Source: Rhizobium sp. NFR07 (GTDB taxonomy: Bacteria > Pseudomonadota > Alphaproteobacteria > Rhizobiales > Rhizobiaceae). From it: a stretch of 64,000 nt of DNA. This document shows, in pieces, positions 27,684 through 36,211 of the stretch. The DNA lies in contig NZ_FOKM01000008.1 of the NCBI RefSeq assembly GCF_900111905.1, positions 124,001 to 188,000 of the forward strand, in the 5' to 3' direction. Each line of letters opens with the position of its first letter. Positions within the stretch are counted from its first letter, which is position 1. Below the pieces are notes generated by a model. The model ran no database searches and was not told the DNA's origin. It was given only the letters and a program-made list of their open reading frames with translations. The position numbers were made by a program, and so were the translations under genes.

Positions 27684-28007
27684 ATGATCGATTTGAACAA
27701 GATCACCAATCCCGCCGTGAAAGCGGCAATCCAGGCGTTTCAGACGGGGGATAGAACAGGTTGGCTCGAGGCGTTCGAACCGAACGCAAAGCTGACCGAT
27801 GACGGTGAACCGCGCAGCTTTGCCGACTTCACAAATGACGCTCTCGGGCACGAGTGGTTCACCAGCCTGGAGGAGGTTGAAGATGGCGGTCTCTTCATTG
27901 TCGGCCAGTTTCACTCTGATCAGTGGGGTGATTTCAGAACTTACTTCCGATTTCATCCCGCTGCGGACGGAAAATTCGGTCAGCTTGATATCGGGCAGGC
28001 GGAGTAG
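27684..28007 (+). CDS. NTF2-like/SnoaL-like small protein
   Basis: A 107-residue protein starting MIDLNKITNPAVKAAIQAFQ, with the pattern of a SnoaL/NTF2 fold: N-terminal helix, then DRTGWLEAFEPNAKLTDDGE and an FADFTNDALGHEWF helix. A C-terminal beta region (FRTYFRFHPAADGKFGQLDI) follows. Such proteins bind or isomerise small molecules; the role here is unknown. ACGGAGCGAG sets the ATG at 27684, well inside a longer open frame. Confidence 0.7.
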   Translation: MIDLNKITNPAVKAAIQAFQTGDRTGWLEAFEPNAKLTDDGEPRSFADFTNDALGHEWFTSLEEVEDGGLFIVGQFHSDQWGDFRTYFRFHPAADGKFGQLDIGQAE

Positions 28008-28032
28008 ATGGCCGCAGGCTAGGAACGCGCTT

Positions 28033-28054
28033 ACTTCGTTGCGAAGTCTTTTTT
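28033..28054 (+). terminator. Terminator of the NTF2-like gene
   Basis: ACTTCG-TTG-CGAAGT (28033-28047) followed by CTTTTTT. A short but canonical terminator in the convergent gap with radC. Confidence 0.75.
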
Positions 28055-28095
28055 GATCGTTAGGCGCGCAAGCGACACTTCGGCCTGAAATCAGC

Positions 28096-28914
28096 TCAGA
28101 TAAGCCTCAGCCCCTTGAGACTGGCATGGCCATCCTTGCCGATGATGATGTGGTCGTGAACGGTGATGCCGAGCGGCTTTGCCGTATCGACGATCGTCTT
28201 CGTCATGTCGATATCGGCGCGCGACGGCGTCGGGTCTCCGCTCGGATGGTTGTGCACGAGGATGATCGCGGTGGCCGACAGCTCCAGCGCCCGCCGCACC
28301 ACTTCGCGTGGATAGACCGGGGTGTGATCGACCGTACCCTTGCTCTGCACTTCGTCGGCGATCAGTGCATTGCGCTTGTCGAGAAAGAGGATGCGGAACT
28401 GTTCGCGGGATTCGTAGGCCATCGCCGCATGGCAATAGTCGATGACCGATGACCAGGAGGAAAGGACCTGCTTCTCACGCAGCTCGCTCTTCAGGCTGCG
28501 TTGGCCGACGGTGGCGACGAGCTTGAGGTCCAGCGCGACGTTCTCGCCAATGCCCTTCACTTCCTGCAGCAGGCCGAGCGGCGCGCCGAACACACCGGCA
28601 AGCGTGCCGAAGCGCGCGAGCAGCGCCTTGGCGAGAGGCTTGGTGTCGCGCCAGGGGATGGAGCGGAACAGGAGGAGCTCGAGAATTTCATAGTCCGCCA
28701 GCGATGTGTCGCCGTGGTCGCGATACTTCTCTCGAAGGCGCTCGCGGTGGCCATGATAGTGTTCTGCACTGTGGGGCGTGGCGTCAGGCTTCAGCGATAC
28801 CCGACCTGCCGGTTGTTCGGCGAAATAGGCGCGTTCATCGGGAAAAAGATCACCAAGCGCCGCATCCTCGGCTGGTTCATTCGAATCTGGCGAGGATGCG
28901 GGGCGCTTGTTCAT
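28096..28914 (-). CDS. radC: RadC family JAB/MPN domain protein
   Basis: A 272-residue protein. The N-terminal helix-hairpin-helix part contains [20 protein letters not shown] and [14 protein letters not shown]. The C-terminal metalloprotease-like JAMM domain keeps all ligands in [20 protein letters not shown] (H-x-H...D). RadC is named for an old recombination-repair report but its function is unresolved. The extra 45 N-terminal residues are hydrophilic. It starts 3 bases after the map stop, so the two are coupled. Confidence 0.93.
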   Translation of the reverse strand: MNKRPASSPDSNEPAEDAALGDLFPDERAYFAEQPAGRVSLKPDATPHSAEHYHGHRERLREKYRDHGDTSLADYEILELLLFRSIPWRDTKPLAKALLARFGTLAGVFGAPLGLLQEVKGIGENVALDLKLVATVGQRSLKSELREKQVLSSWSSVIDYCHAAMAYESREQFRILFLDKRNALIADEVQSKGTVDHTPVYPREVVRRALELSATAIILVHNHPSGDPTPSRADIDMTKTIVDTAKPLGITVHDHIIIGKDGHASLKGLRLI

Positions 28915-28917
28915 CGA

Positions 28918-29757
28918 TTAGCCTTTGAGTGGCGGAAGGCCCGGGCGATCGAAGCCGCCGGGAGAAAGGGTAAAGACCTCGCATCCGGTAGCGGTAACGC
29001 CGACGGCATGTTCGTATTGGGCGGAAAGAGACCGGTCGCGGGTGACCGCCGTCCAGCCGTCGGAAAGCACCTTCACATGCGGCTTGCCGAGGTTGATCAT
29101 CGGCTCGATGGTGAAGATCATGCCTTCCTTCAGTTCCGGGCCTTCGTCGGCGCGGCCGTAATGCAGGATGTTCGGCGAATCGTGGAACAGGCGGCCGACG
29201 CCATGGCCGCAGAAGTCCCGTACGACCGAGCAGCGTTCTGCCTCCGCATATGTCTGGATCGCTTCGCCGATCGCTCCGGTGCGCACGCCGGGCTTGACGA
29301 CTGCGATGCCGCGCAAAAGGCATTCGTAAGTCACTTCCATCAGGCGTTCGGCAGCGCGCTTCACCGTCCCGACAGGATACATGCGGCTCGAGTCACCGTG
29401 CCAGCCGTCGAGTATGTAGGTGACGTCGATATTGACGATGTCACCCTCGCGCAGCGGCTTGTCATCGGGCATGCCATGACAGACGACGTGATTGATCGAG
29501 GTGCAGACGGAATATTTGTAGCCGCGATAGTTCAGCGTCGCGGGCAGCGCGCCGTGATCCATGCCGAATTCGAAGACGAACCGGTCAATCGCACCGGTGG
29601 TGATGCCGGGCTGGACGATCGATGCCAGTTCGTCGAGGCAGCGCGCCGTCAGCAGGCAGGCCTTGCGCATGCCGGCAAAATCGTCGGTCGTGTCGTAGAG
29701 GCGGATAGCACCCGTATTTTTAAGGGGGGCGGAAACCGCCTCGATGTAATTGACCAT
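28918..29757 (-). CDS. map: Methionine aminopeptidase, type I
   Basis: A 279-residue metalloprotease that removes the initiator methionine. The metal ligands are all present: Asp in VNIDVTYIL, Asp in WHGDSSRMYP, His in GHGVGRLFHDSP, Glu in FTIEPMINLG, and Glu in SAQYEHAVGV. Substrate-binding His is in INHVVCHGMP. GAGAGAAA precedes the ATG at 29757. It sits between sfsA and radC on the same strand. Confidence 0.95.
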   Translation of the reverse strand: MVNYIEAVSAPLKNTGAIRLYDTTDDFAGMRKACLLTARCLDELASIVQPGITTGAIDRFVFEFGMDHGALPATLNYRGYKYSVCTSINHVVCHGMPDDKPLREGDIVNIDVTYILDGWHGDSSRMYPVGTVKRAAERLMEVTYECLLRGIAVVKPGVRTGAIGEAIQTYAEAERCSVVRDFCGHGVGRLFHDSPNILHYGRADEGPELKEGMIFTIEPMINLGKPHVKVLSDGWTAVTRDRSLSAQYEHAVGVTATGCEVFTLSPGGFDRPGLPPLKG

Positions 29758-29840
29758 GATATTTCTCTCTCAACTCCCCCGTTCATAATGCAGCAGGCGG
29801 CTATTCGTCCATGCCGATCAGCGTTTCGGGGCTGGTTTCC

Positions 29841-30548
29841 TCAGTCCAGATCGGAGATCTCGATAAGCCTGGTCGGCTCTATCGCCTGCGCCGTCACCCT
29901 GCATGTTACCGCATAGGCCTCGACGCCACGCTGCCGCGCGCGCCGGAAAGCGATGGCATAGAGCGGATCAAGATCGGCGCAGATCGCAAACTGCTCGCAG
30001 TCCGCCCGCTGGATCAGATAGATCATCACCGCCCGGTGACCGGCTTCGGCCATGTCGCCGAGTTCCTCCAGATGCTTGGCGCCCCGTTTGGTCACGGTGT
30101 CCGGGAATTCCGCCAGCTTCGGCGCGCGGCTGAAATGGACGTTCTTCACCTCGACATAGGCATCCGGCAGGCCATCCTGCCTGAGCAGGAAGTCGATGCG
30201 CGAATTGCGGCCGTATTTCTGCTCGCGCAGGATCGTGCCGTAGCTGGAAAGGCTCGGCAGGATGCCGGTACGGATCGCTTCCTCGGCAAGCCGGTTCGGC
30301 AAGCCTGTATTGACGCCCACCATCTTTCCATCCGTCTCGATCATCTCGAAGACGTAGCGGTATTTGCGGGTCGGCGAGTCGTGCTGGGACAGCCAGATGC
30401 GGGAACCCGGTGCCGTCAATCCGCGCATCGAGCCGGTATTGGGGCAGAAGCCGGTGATCGGCGTGCCGTCGTCCAGGACGGCGTCGAACAGGAAGCGCTT
30501 GTAGCGCTGCACCAGGGTGGCGGAAACAAGAGGCGGATCAAATCGCAA
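29841..30548 (-). CDS. sfsA: SfsA family DNA/RNA nuclease-like protein
   Basis: A 235-residue protein with [20 protein letters not shown], then HCPN-like [15 protein letters not shown] and the PD-(D/E)XK-like core [20 protein letters not shown], which matches SfsA (sugar fermentation stimulation protein A). It has been linked to DNA binding and to nuclease activity. The start is a TTG at 30548, chosen because AGGAAAG lies 9 bases upstream and the family start (RFDPPLV) follows. It begins 14 bases after the phaC stop. Confidence 0.88.
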   Translation of the reverse strand: MRFDPPLVSATLVQRYKRFLFDAVLDDGTPITGFCPNTGSMRGLTAPGSRIWLSQHDSPTRKYRYVFEMIETDGKMVGVNTGLPNRLAEEAIRTGILPSLSSYGTILREQKYGRNSRIDFLLRQDGLPDAYVEVKNVHFSRAPKLAEFPDTVTKRGAKHLEELGDMAEAGHRAVMIYLIQRADCEQFAICADLDPLYAIAFRRARQRGVEAYAVTCRVTAQAIEPTRLIEISDLD

Positions 30549-30562
30549 AGGGCAGGCTTTCC

Positions 30563-32416
30563 TCAGGCACGCGCAAGGACATAGGTGCCGGGTGCGTCGC
30601 CGAGTGACGGCATGGTTTTGCTTCCCGGCTTGCGCGCGGCAACACGTCGAGGATCCTTCTCGGTCACCCACTCCTGCCAGTGCGGCCACCAGGAGCCGGG
30701 CTCCTCCGTCGCGCCTTCGAGCCAGCCGTCCAGCGTTTCTGCGGCCGTTCCATTCGTCCAATGGCGGTATTTCTTCCGGCCCGGCGGATTGACGACGCCG
30801 GCTATGTGGCCCGAGCCGGAAAGCACGAATTCGACAGGCCCCCCGAAGAAGCCGTTGCCGTGATAGACCGAGCGTGCAGGGGCAATGTGGTCTTCCCGGG
30901 TGGCGAGATTGTAGACCGGAACCGTGATGTCGCGCAGATTGACTGTCTTCCCGCCGAGCTGCATTTCGCCGGCGCTGAGGGCGTTATCGAGATAGCAATT
31001 GCGCAGGTAGTAGGCGTGGTTGGCCGCCGCGACACGGGTCGAATCGGAATTCCAGTAGAGCAGGTCGAAGGGCAGGGGTTCCTTGCCCCGCAAATAGTTG
31101 TTGACCATGTAGGGCCAGATCAACTCCGATGAGCGCAGCAGATTGAAGGCTGCGGCCATCTGCGGCGCGCCGAGATAACCACTCGCCTTCATCTGCTTTT
31201 CTATCGCCGCGATCTGCTCCTCATCAACGAAGACCTTGAGGTCACCCGCCTGAGTGAAATCCACCTGGGCGGTGAGGAATGTCGCGGAGGCTATCCGTTC
31301 GTCCCTGGTCTGCGCATGGAGGGCGAGGGTTGCTGCGAGCAATGTGCCGCCAACGCAATAGCCGATCGCATTCACCTGTTTCTCGCCGGTCGCCTTCGCA
31401 GCCGTGTCGATCGCAAACTCGATGCCTTCGTGGATATAGGCTTCCCAGTCCTTGGCGGCATGGCTGCTGTCGGGATTGACCCAGGACACGACGAAGACGG
31501 TGTGCCCCTGGTCGACACACCATTTGATGAAGCTCTTTTCCGGCGTCAGGTCGAGAATGTAGAACTTGTTGATCCATGGCGGCACGATGACGAGTGGCCG
31601 CTTCAGCACCGTTTCCGTTGAAGGCTCGTACTGGATGATCTCGCAGAGCTCGTTGCGCGCGACGACCTTGCCGGGCGTCAGCGCGAGGTTGGTCCCGACC
31701 GCGAAATGGCTGGCATCGGTCTGGCGCAGTTTCAGATGTCCGCCGCCGGCCATGATATCCTCGGCCAGCATCTTCATGCCCGCGACGAGGTTCATGCCAT
31801 TGCTCGACACCGTCTCGCGATAGACTTCCGGATTGGTGACCGCGAAATTGGCGGGCGAAAGCGCTGCCGTGATCTGCCGAACGTAAAAGCGTGCCTTGTA
31901 TTTGGTGATCTCGTCCAGCCCATCCGCTTGGGTAATAAGGGCATCGGCCCAGGATGCGCTTGCCTGGTAGACCTGGCGCAAGAACGAAAAGAAGGGATTG
32001 GCGAACCAGTCCGGATCGGCAAAGCGGCGATCCTTGTTGTTTGTCGCTTCATCCCTGGACGCATCAGTATCGCCGGCGACCTGCTGTGCCGTCTTCGCCC
32101 AGATCTCGAAATAACGGGTTAGTAGAAGCGTCTGCGCTTCGAGCGTCCGCCTGGGGTCCGACATCCAGTATTCGGTCAGCGCCGACATGGTCCTGATGAA
32201 ATCGCCGATCGGTGCCGAAAAAGCGTCGGCTTCGATTTCCCCGCGCTCCCGCGGCTGCAGCCATTCGGATGCAGCGCGGCCGAGATTCTCCATCGCCCGG
32301 GCGACATTCATCGTCAGGGACTGCGGGTCCTTGATAAAATAAGCCTCGAAAAAGGCAGGATCGAAGCCCGGAAAATCCTGCCCGGCGGGCCCGTGATCGT
32401 CGGACTTGTGCGCCAA
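30563..32416 (-). CDS. phaC: Class I poly(3-hydroxyalkanoate) synthase
   Basis: A 617-residue polymerase that links 3-hydroxyacyl-CoA units into storage polyester at the granule surface. The lipase-like box is GYCVGGT with catalytic Cys. The Asp is in ATREDHIAP and the His in [10 protein letters not shown]. Upstream [19 protein letters not shown] is a strong family signature. An ATG at 32434 is in frame, but GGGAGG lies six bases before a TTG at 32416, which is the better start. It is the first gene of a phaC-sfsA-map-radC run and divergent from the lipoprotein gene. Confidence 0.95.
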   Translation of the reverse strand: MAHKSDDHGPAGQDFPGFDPAFFEAYFIKDPQSLTMNVARAMENLGRAASEWLQPRERGEIEADAFSAPIGDFIRTMSALTEYWMSDPRRTLEAQTLLLTRYFEIWAKTAQQVAGDTDASRDEATNNKDRRFADPDWFANPFFSFLRQVYQASASWADALITQADGLDEITKYKARFYVRQITAALSPANFAVTNPEVYRETVSSNGMNLVAGMKMLAEDIMAGGGHLKLRQTDASHFAVGTNLALTPGKVVARNELCEIIQYEPSTETVLKRPLVIVPPWINKFYILDLTPEKSFIKWCVDQGHTVFVVSWVNPDSSHAAKDWEAYIHEGIEFAIDTAAKATGEKQVNAIGYCVGGTLLAATLALHAQTRDERIASATFLTAQVDFTQAGDLKVFVDEEQIAAIEKQMKASGYLGAPQMAAAFNLLRSSELIWPYMVNNYLRGKEPLPFDLLYWNSDSTRVAAANHAYYLRNCYLDNALSAGEMQLGGKTVNLRDITVPVYNLATREDHIAPARSVYHGNGFFGGPVEFVLSGSGHIAGVVNPPGRKKYRHWTNGTAAETLDGWLEGATEEPGSWWPHWQEWVTEKDPRRVAARKPGSKTMPSLGDAPGTYVLARA

Positions 32417-32567
32417 ACGCAGCCTCCCGTGCATGACCGTTGTTTTCGTTTGTACATCGGGCCCGAAAGCGAATACAAGTGCCCGACTGGCCGACCGCAA
32501 TCGGCGACCGATCGGGCACGGCTGAGACGCGGCCCAAATGCAGCTGAGACGGAGATGGGGCAGGGTT

Positions 32568-32981
32568 ATGGGAATTGTAAGGCAAGCGATCAGATGCGCG
32601 ACCGTTCTGGCACCGCTGGCGGCGCTTCCTCTGCTTGCATCCTGCAACAGCCAGAGTTTTGCGCTGGACGACGGTATTCCCAATACCGCGCCGCCCGCCG
32701 TGATCACCCAGTCGTCCAGTGAGCCGGCACCGCATCCGCTGACGCGAAAGAACACCGGAACATATCCGACCTTCGACCGCACGCTGACTGCCGCCAACGA
32801 GCAGATCGAGGATGCGGATTACCAGAAGACCGAGCCGCGCATGGCGGCTCTGGCCAAGGCGCGCCAGACCGGCTCGATTTCCGAAGCCGAGTACCAGCGC
32901 CGCGTGGCGGAATATCGCAAGCTTGCTGCCGATCACGGCACCGATGCGCAGACGAATATTTCCAAGCAGCCGCAGCAGTAA
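32568..32981 (+). CDS. Small lipoprotein
   Basis: A 137-residue protein with a signal peptide ending in the lipobox LLASC (Cys near residue 26). The mature part is mainly hydrophilic with a helical C-terminal half (RMAALAKARQTGSISEAEYQ). Function unknown. The ATG at 32568 has GGGCAGGG upstream; another ATG lies at 32538. It is divergent from phaC and 126 bases ahead of the aminotransferase. Confidence 0.8.
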   Translation: MGIVRQAIRCATVLAPLAALPLLASCNSQSFALDDGIPNTAPPAVITQSSSEPAPHPLTRKNTGTYPTFDRTLTAANEQIEDADYQKTEPRMAALAKARQTGSISEAEYQRRVAEYRKLAADHGTDAQTNISKQPQQ

Positions 32982-33107
32982 GCAGCCCGACATCGGCGCT
33001 AAATGCACTTGCCTTTCGCGCTGATTGGCCGCAAACCGAATCTGGCCTAAAATGCGCCGCGAAGCAGCAGGAAGAGGCTCGCTTCGTATCTTATATCGAG
33101 GAACACC

Positions 33108-34325
33108 ATGGAAGAGTTTCATAAAGTCCGGCGTCTGCCGCCCTACGTTTTCGAACAGGTCAACCGTTTGAAAGCAAGCGCGCGAGCGGGTGGCGCGGAC
33201 ATTATCGATCTCGGCATGGGTAATCCCGATCTTCCGACGCCGAAGGCGATCGTAGACAAGCTTTGTGAAGTGGTCCAGGACCCGCGCACCCACCGCTATT
33301 CGTCCTCCAAGGGCATTCCTGGTCTCCGTCGCGCCCAGGCCGCCTATTACGCGCGCCGTTTCGGTGTGAAGCTGAACCCGGACACGCAGGTCGTCGCGAC
33401 GCTCGGCTCCAAGGAAGGCTTTGCCAATATGGCGCAGGCGATCACCGCACCCGGTGACGTGATCCTCTGCCCGAACCCGACCTATCCGATCCACGCCTTC
33501 GGCTTCTTGATGGCGGGCGGCGTGATCCGCTCCATGTCGGTCGAGCCGGACGAGAGCTTCTTTCCGCCGCTCGAGCGCGCGGTCAAGCATTCGATCCCGA
33601 AGCCGCTGGCGCTGATCCTCAACTATCCGTCCAACCCGACGGCCTATGTGGCGACGCTCGACTTCTACAAGGACGTCATCGCGTTCGCGAAGAAGCACGA
33701 CATCATCGTGCTTTCCGACCTCGCCTATTCGGAAATCTACTTTGACGACACCCCGCCGCCGTCGGTGCTGGAAGTGCCGGGCGCGATGGATGTCTGTGTC
33801 GAGTTCACCTCCATGTCGAAGACTTTCTCCATGCCCGGCTGGCGCATGGGCTTTGCAGTCGGCAACGAACGGCTGATCGCCGCACTGACCCGCGTAAAAT
33901 CCTATCTCGACTACGGCGCGTTCACGCCGATCCAGGTGGCCGCGACCCACGCGCTGAACGGTGACGGTTCCGACATCGCGGAAGTCCGCAATGTTTACAA
34001 GCGTCGCCGCGATGTCATGGTCGACACGTTTGGCAAGGCGGGCTTCGAAGTTCCGCCGCCGGCCGCGACCATGTTCGCCTGGGCAAAAATTCCGGAAAAG
34101 TTCCGTCACCTCGGCAGCCTGGAATTCTCCAAGCTTCTCGTCGAGAAGGCGGACGTTGCCGTTGCTCCGGGCATCGGTTTCGGCGAGATGGGCGACGATT
34201 ATGTTCGTCTGGCGCTCGTCGAGAACGAGCACCGCATCCGCCAGGCCGCGCGCAACATCAAGAAGTTCTTCTCGACCGCCGACGACACGATGCACAACGT
34301 CATTTCGTTGAACACCCGTCGCTGA
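33108..34325 (+). CDS. PLP-dependent class I/II aminotransferase
   Basis: A 405-residue fold-type I aminotransferase. IIDLGMGNPDLPTP, NYPSNPTAYVA and the PLP-lysine motif TSMSKTFSMPGWRMGF are all intact. It resembles the LL-diaminopimelate/alanine-type transaminases encoded just upstream of hom in rhizobia. This fits a role in aspartate-family or alanine amino acid metabolism, but the substrate is not proven. A 7-bp hairpin (GGCGGCC/GGCCGCC, 34341-34361) lies before hom without a T tract. Confidence 0.9.
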   Translation: MEEFHKVRRLPPYVFEQVNRLKASARAGGADIIDLGMGNPDLPTPKAIVDKLCEVVQDPRTHRYSSSKGIPGLRRAQAAYYARRFGVKLNPDTQVVATLGSKEGFANMAQAITAPGDVILCPNPTYPIHAFGFLMAGGVIRSMSVEPDESFFPPLERAVKHSIPKPLALILNYPSNPTAYVATLDFYKDVIAFAKKHDIIVLSDLAYSEIYFDDTPPPSVLEVPGAMDVCVEFTSMSKTFSMPGWRMGFAVGNERLIAALTRVKSYLDYGAFTPIQVAATHALNGDGSDIAEVRNVYKRRRDVMVDTFGKAGFEVPPPAATMFAWAKIPEKFRHLGSLEFSKLLVEKADVAVAPGIGFGEMGDDYVRLALVENEHRIRQAARNIKKFFSTADDTMHNVISLNTRR

Positions 34326-34386
34326 CGTCGAGACCTCCTGGGCGGCCCGTTCGCGGCCGCCTTCATCAAACATCGGGAATGCCAGA

Positions 34387-35706
34387 ATGACAGACGCCCT
34401 CAAAGTCGGCATTGCGGGTCTTGGTACCGTGGGTGCCTCGCTCGTCAAGATCATCCAGAGCCGTGCCAGCGAACTGGCCACGACATGCGGGCGCCCGATC
34501 GAGATTACGGCCGTCACCGCCCGCAACCGCAGCCGCGATCGCGGCTTCGACATGTCCGGCATGGCCTGGTTCGACACGCCGGAGAAGCTGGCGGCTGAAG
34601 CCGATATCGACGTCTTCGTCGAGCTTGTGGGCGGCGCTAACGGCGCTGCGGCAGACTCCGTCCGCACGGCGCTGCAGCGCGGTCTCCATGTGGTGACCGC
34701 CAACAAGGCGCTGCTCGCGGCTTCCGGCGTCGAGCTGGCCAAGATCGCCGAGGAAAAGGGCGCGCTGCTGAACTTCGAGGCCGCGGTCGCCGGCGGCATC
34801 CCGGTCATCAAGGCGCTGCGTGAATCCCTGACGGGCAACACGATCTCGCGCGTCTACGGCATCATGAACGGTACCTGCAACTACATCCTGACCAAGATGG
34901 AGAAGGAAGGCCTTTCCTTCGCAGAGTGCCTGAAGGAAGCCCAGCGCCTCGGTTATGCCGAAGCCGACCCGGCCTTCGACATCGAGGGCAATGATACGGC
35001 CCACAAGCTCGCGATCCTGACCACGCTTGCCTTCGGCACCAAGATCGCGGCGGACGAAATCTATCTCGAAGGCATCACCAACATCTCGATCGACGATATC
35101 CATGCGGCATCCGATCTCGGCTATCGCATCAAGCTGCTCGGCGTTGCGCAGCGCACCGAAAGCGGCATCGAACAGCGCGTTCATCCGACCATGGTGCCGC
35201 ATGACAGCGTCATCGCTCAGGTCGATGGCGTGACGAATGCGGTCGCGATCGAATCGGACATTCTCGGCGAGTTGCTGATGGTCGGCCCGGGGGCCGGCGG
35301 AAACGCCACGGCTTCGGCAGTGCTCGGCGACATTGCCGATATCGCCAAAAGCCAGCCCGGCGCCCAGCGCGTGCCCGTGCTCGGAACACCTGCTGCAGCA
35401 CTCGCAGACTATCGCCGCGCGCAAATGCGCAGCCATGAAGGCGGCTACTTCATCCGCCTAACCGTCGCTGACAGGGCCGGTGTTTTCGCAAGCGTCGCGA
35501 CCCGCATGGCGGAGAATGCAATTTCGCTGGAATCGATCGTGCAGCGCGCCAAGCCGTCGGAAGCCGATAGCGACAAGACCATCATTCTTGTGACCCATGC
35601 GACAACCGAGGCGGCCATCCGCAAGGCGGTCGATGCGATCAAGCAGGAAACCTATCTGGTCGGAGAGCCGCAGGTGATCCGCATCGAGCGTCCGAAAGCG
35701 TTCTGA
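34387..35706 (+). CDS. hom: Homoserine dehydrogenase
   Basis: A 439-residue enzyme that reduces aspartate semialdehyde to homoserine, the branch toward threonine and methionine. The NAD(P) fold is GIAGLGTVGASLVKI near residues 8-22. The catalytic region AAVAGGIPVIKALRESL followed by GIMNGTCNYILTKME is typical. The C-terminal ACT domain (RLTVADRAGVFASVATRMAE) suggests feedback control by threonine. It follows the aminotransferase by 61 bases, probably in one operon. Confidence 0.96.
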   Translation: MTDALKVGIAGLGTVGASLVKIIQSRASELATTCGRPIEITAVTARNRSRDRGFDMSGMAWFDTPEKLAAEADIDVFVELVGGANGAAADSVRTALQRGLHVVTANKALLAASGVELAKIAEEKGALLNFEAAVAGGIPVIKALRESLTGNTISRVYGIMNGTCNYILTKMEKEGLSFAECLKEAQRLGYAEADPAFDIEGNDTAHKLAILTTLAFGTKIAADEIYLEGITNISIDDIHAASDLGYRIKLLGVAQRTESGIEQRVHPTMVPHDSVIAQVDGVTNAVAIESDILGELLMVGPGAGGNATASAVLGDIADIAKSQPGAQRVPVLGTPAAALADYRRAQMRSHEGGYFIRLTVADRAGVFASVATRMAENAISLESIVQRAKPSEADSDKTIILVTHATTEAAIRKAVDAIKQETYLVGEPQVIRIERPKAF

Positions 35707-35715
35707 TCGTCGAGA

Positions 35716-35804
35716 GCGTCGGCATGCATCATGCCGACGCATGTCCTGACACTTTAGCGTCTCCACAGCATACGCCCCGGAAGTCCTTATAGACTTTCGG
35801 GGCG
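35716..35804. other. Two strong hairpins after hom
   Basis: First, GCGTCGGCAT (35716-35725) pairs with ATGCCGACGC (35731-35740), 10 bp. Second, CGCCCCGGAAGTC (35773-35785) pairs with GACTTTCGGGGCG (35792-35804), 13 bp with one G-T pair. Neither has a T tract. They may end the hom transcript or protect it. The remaining 125 bases to the next gene show no strong promoter. Confidence 0.6.
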
Positions 35805-35929
35805 ATGCATTCGCGCCATGACTTGCACCAAAAATATCGCCCGAATGACGTTTCCATGACTGGTCGATGCGATGAAATCGCCCTACACTTCCCCGCATGG
35901 TCACCATCGCAGGAGGAGGCGTTTGTGTG

Positions 35930-36139
35930 ATGTCCATCGATCTGACGGAACGGTCCTACGAAAGGCCGCCGGCGGCGGGCAAGCCGCGGTCGGTCCCCTA
36001 TCTCAAGCTGGTCCACTCGGCGGAAAGAAGCCAAACCGCTGACGAGCAGGAGGAGGGTGGTCGCAATATCCCCTTTGCTCTGGTCATTGGCGCTACCGCA
36101 ATTGCCATCATCGGTCTGGCGGCGCTATGGCTGACATGA
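35930..36139 (+). CDS. Hypothetical small protein with C-terminal membrane helix
   Basis: A 69-residue protein: a basic, proline-rich N-terminus (MSIDLTERSYERPPAAGKPR), a charged middle, and a C-terminal membrane helix (FALVIGATAIAIIGLAALWL). The ATG at 35930 has AGGAGGAGG 10 bases upstream, which makes translation very likely. A tail-anchored topology, N-terminus inside, is inferred. It lies between hom and recJ, where many rhizobia (from memory) carry glpX. Function unknown. Confidence 0.6.
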   Translation: MSIDLTERSYERPPAAGKPRSVPYLKLVHSAERSQTADEQEEGGRNIPFALVIGATAIAIIGLAALWLT

Positions 36140-36211
36140 CGTGTTTTTCGCCGCCTCGGCGGTGAGATGAAAAACATTCCGGTTCTGCGCGTCATCGGCT
36201 AAGGATAGCCG

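Noticed and set aside
32064..34841. 925-codon open frame on the minus strand across phaC, lipoprotein, aminotransferase and hom
   Set aside because: It spans four convincingly coding regions on other frames and is Arg/Ala/Gly-rich without motifs; a shadow frame.
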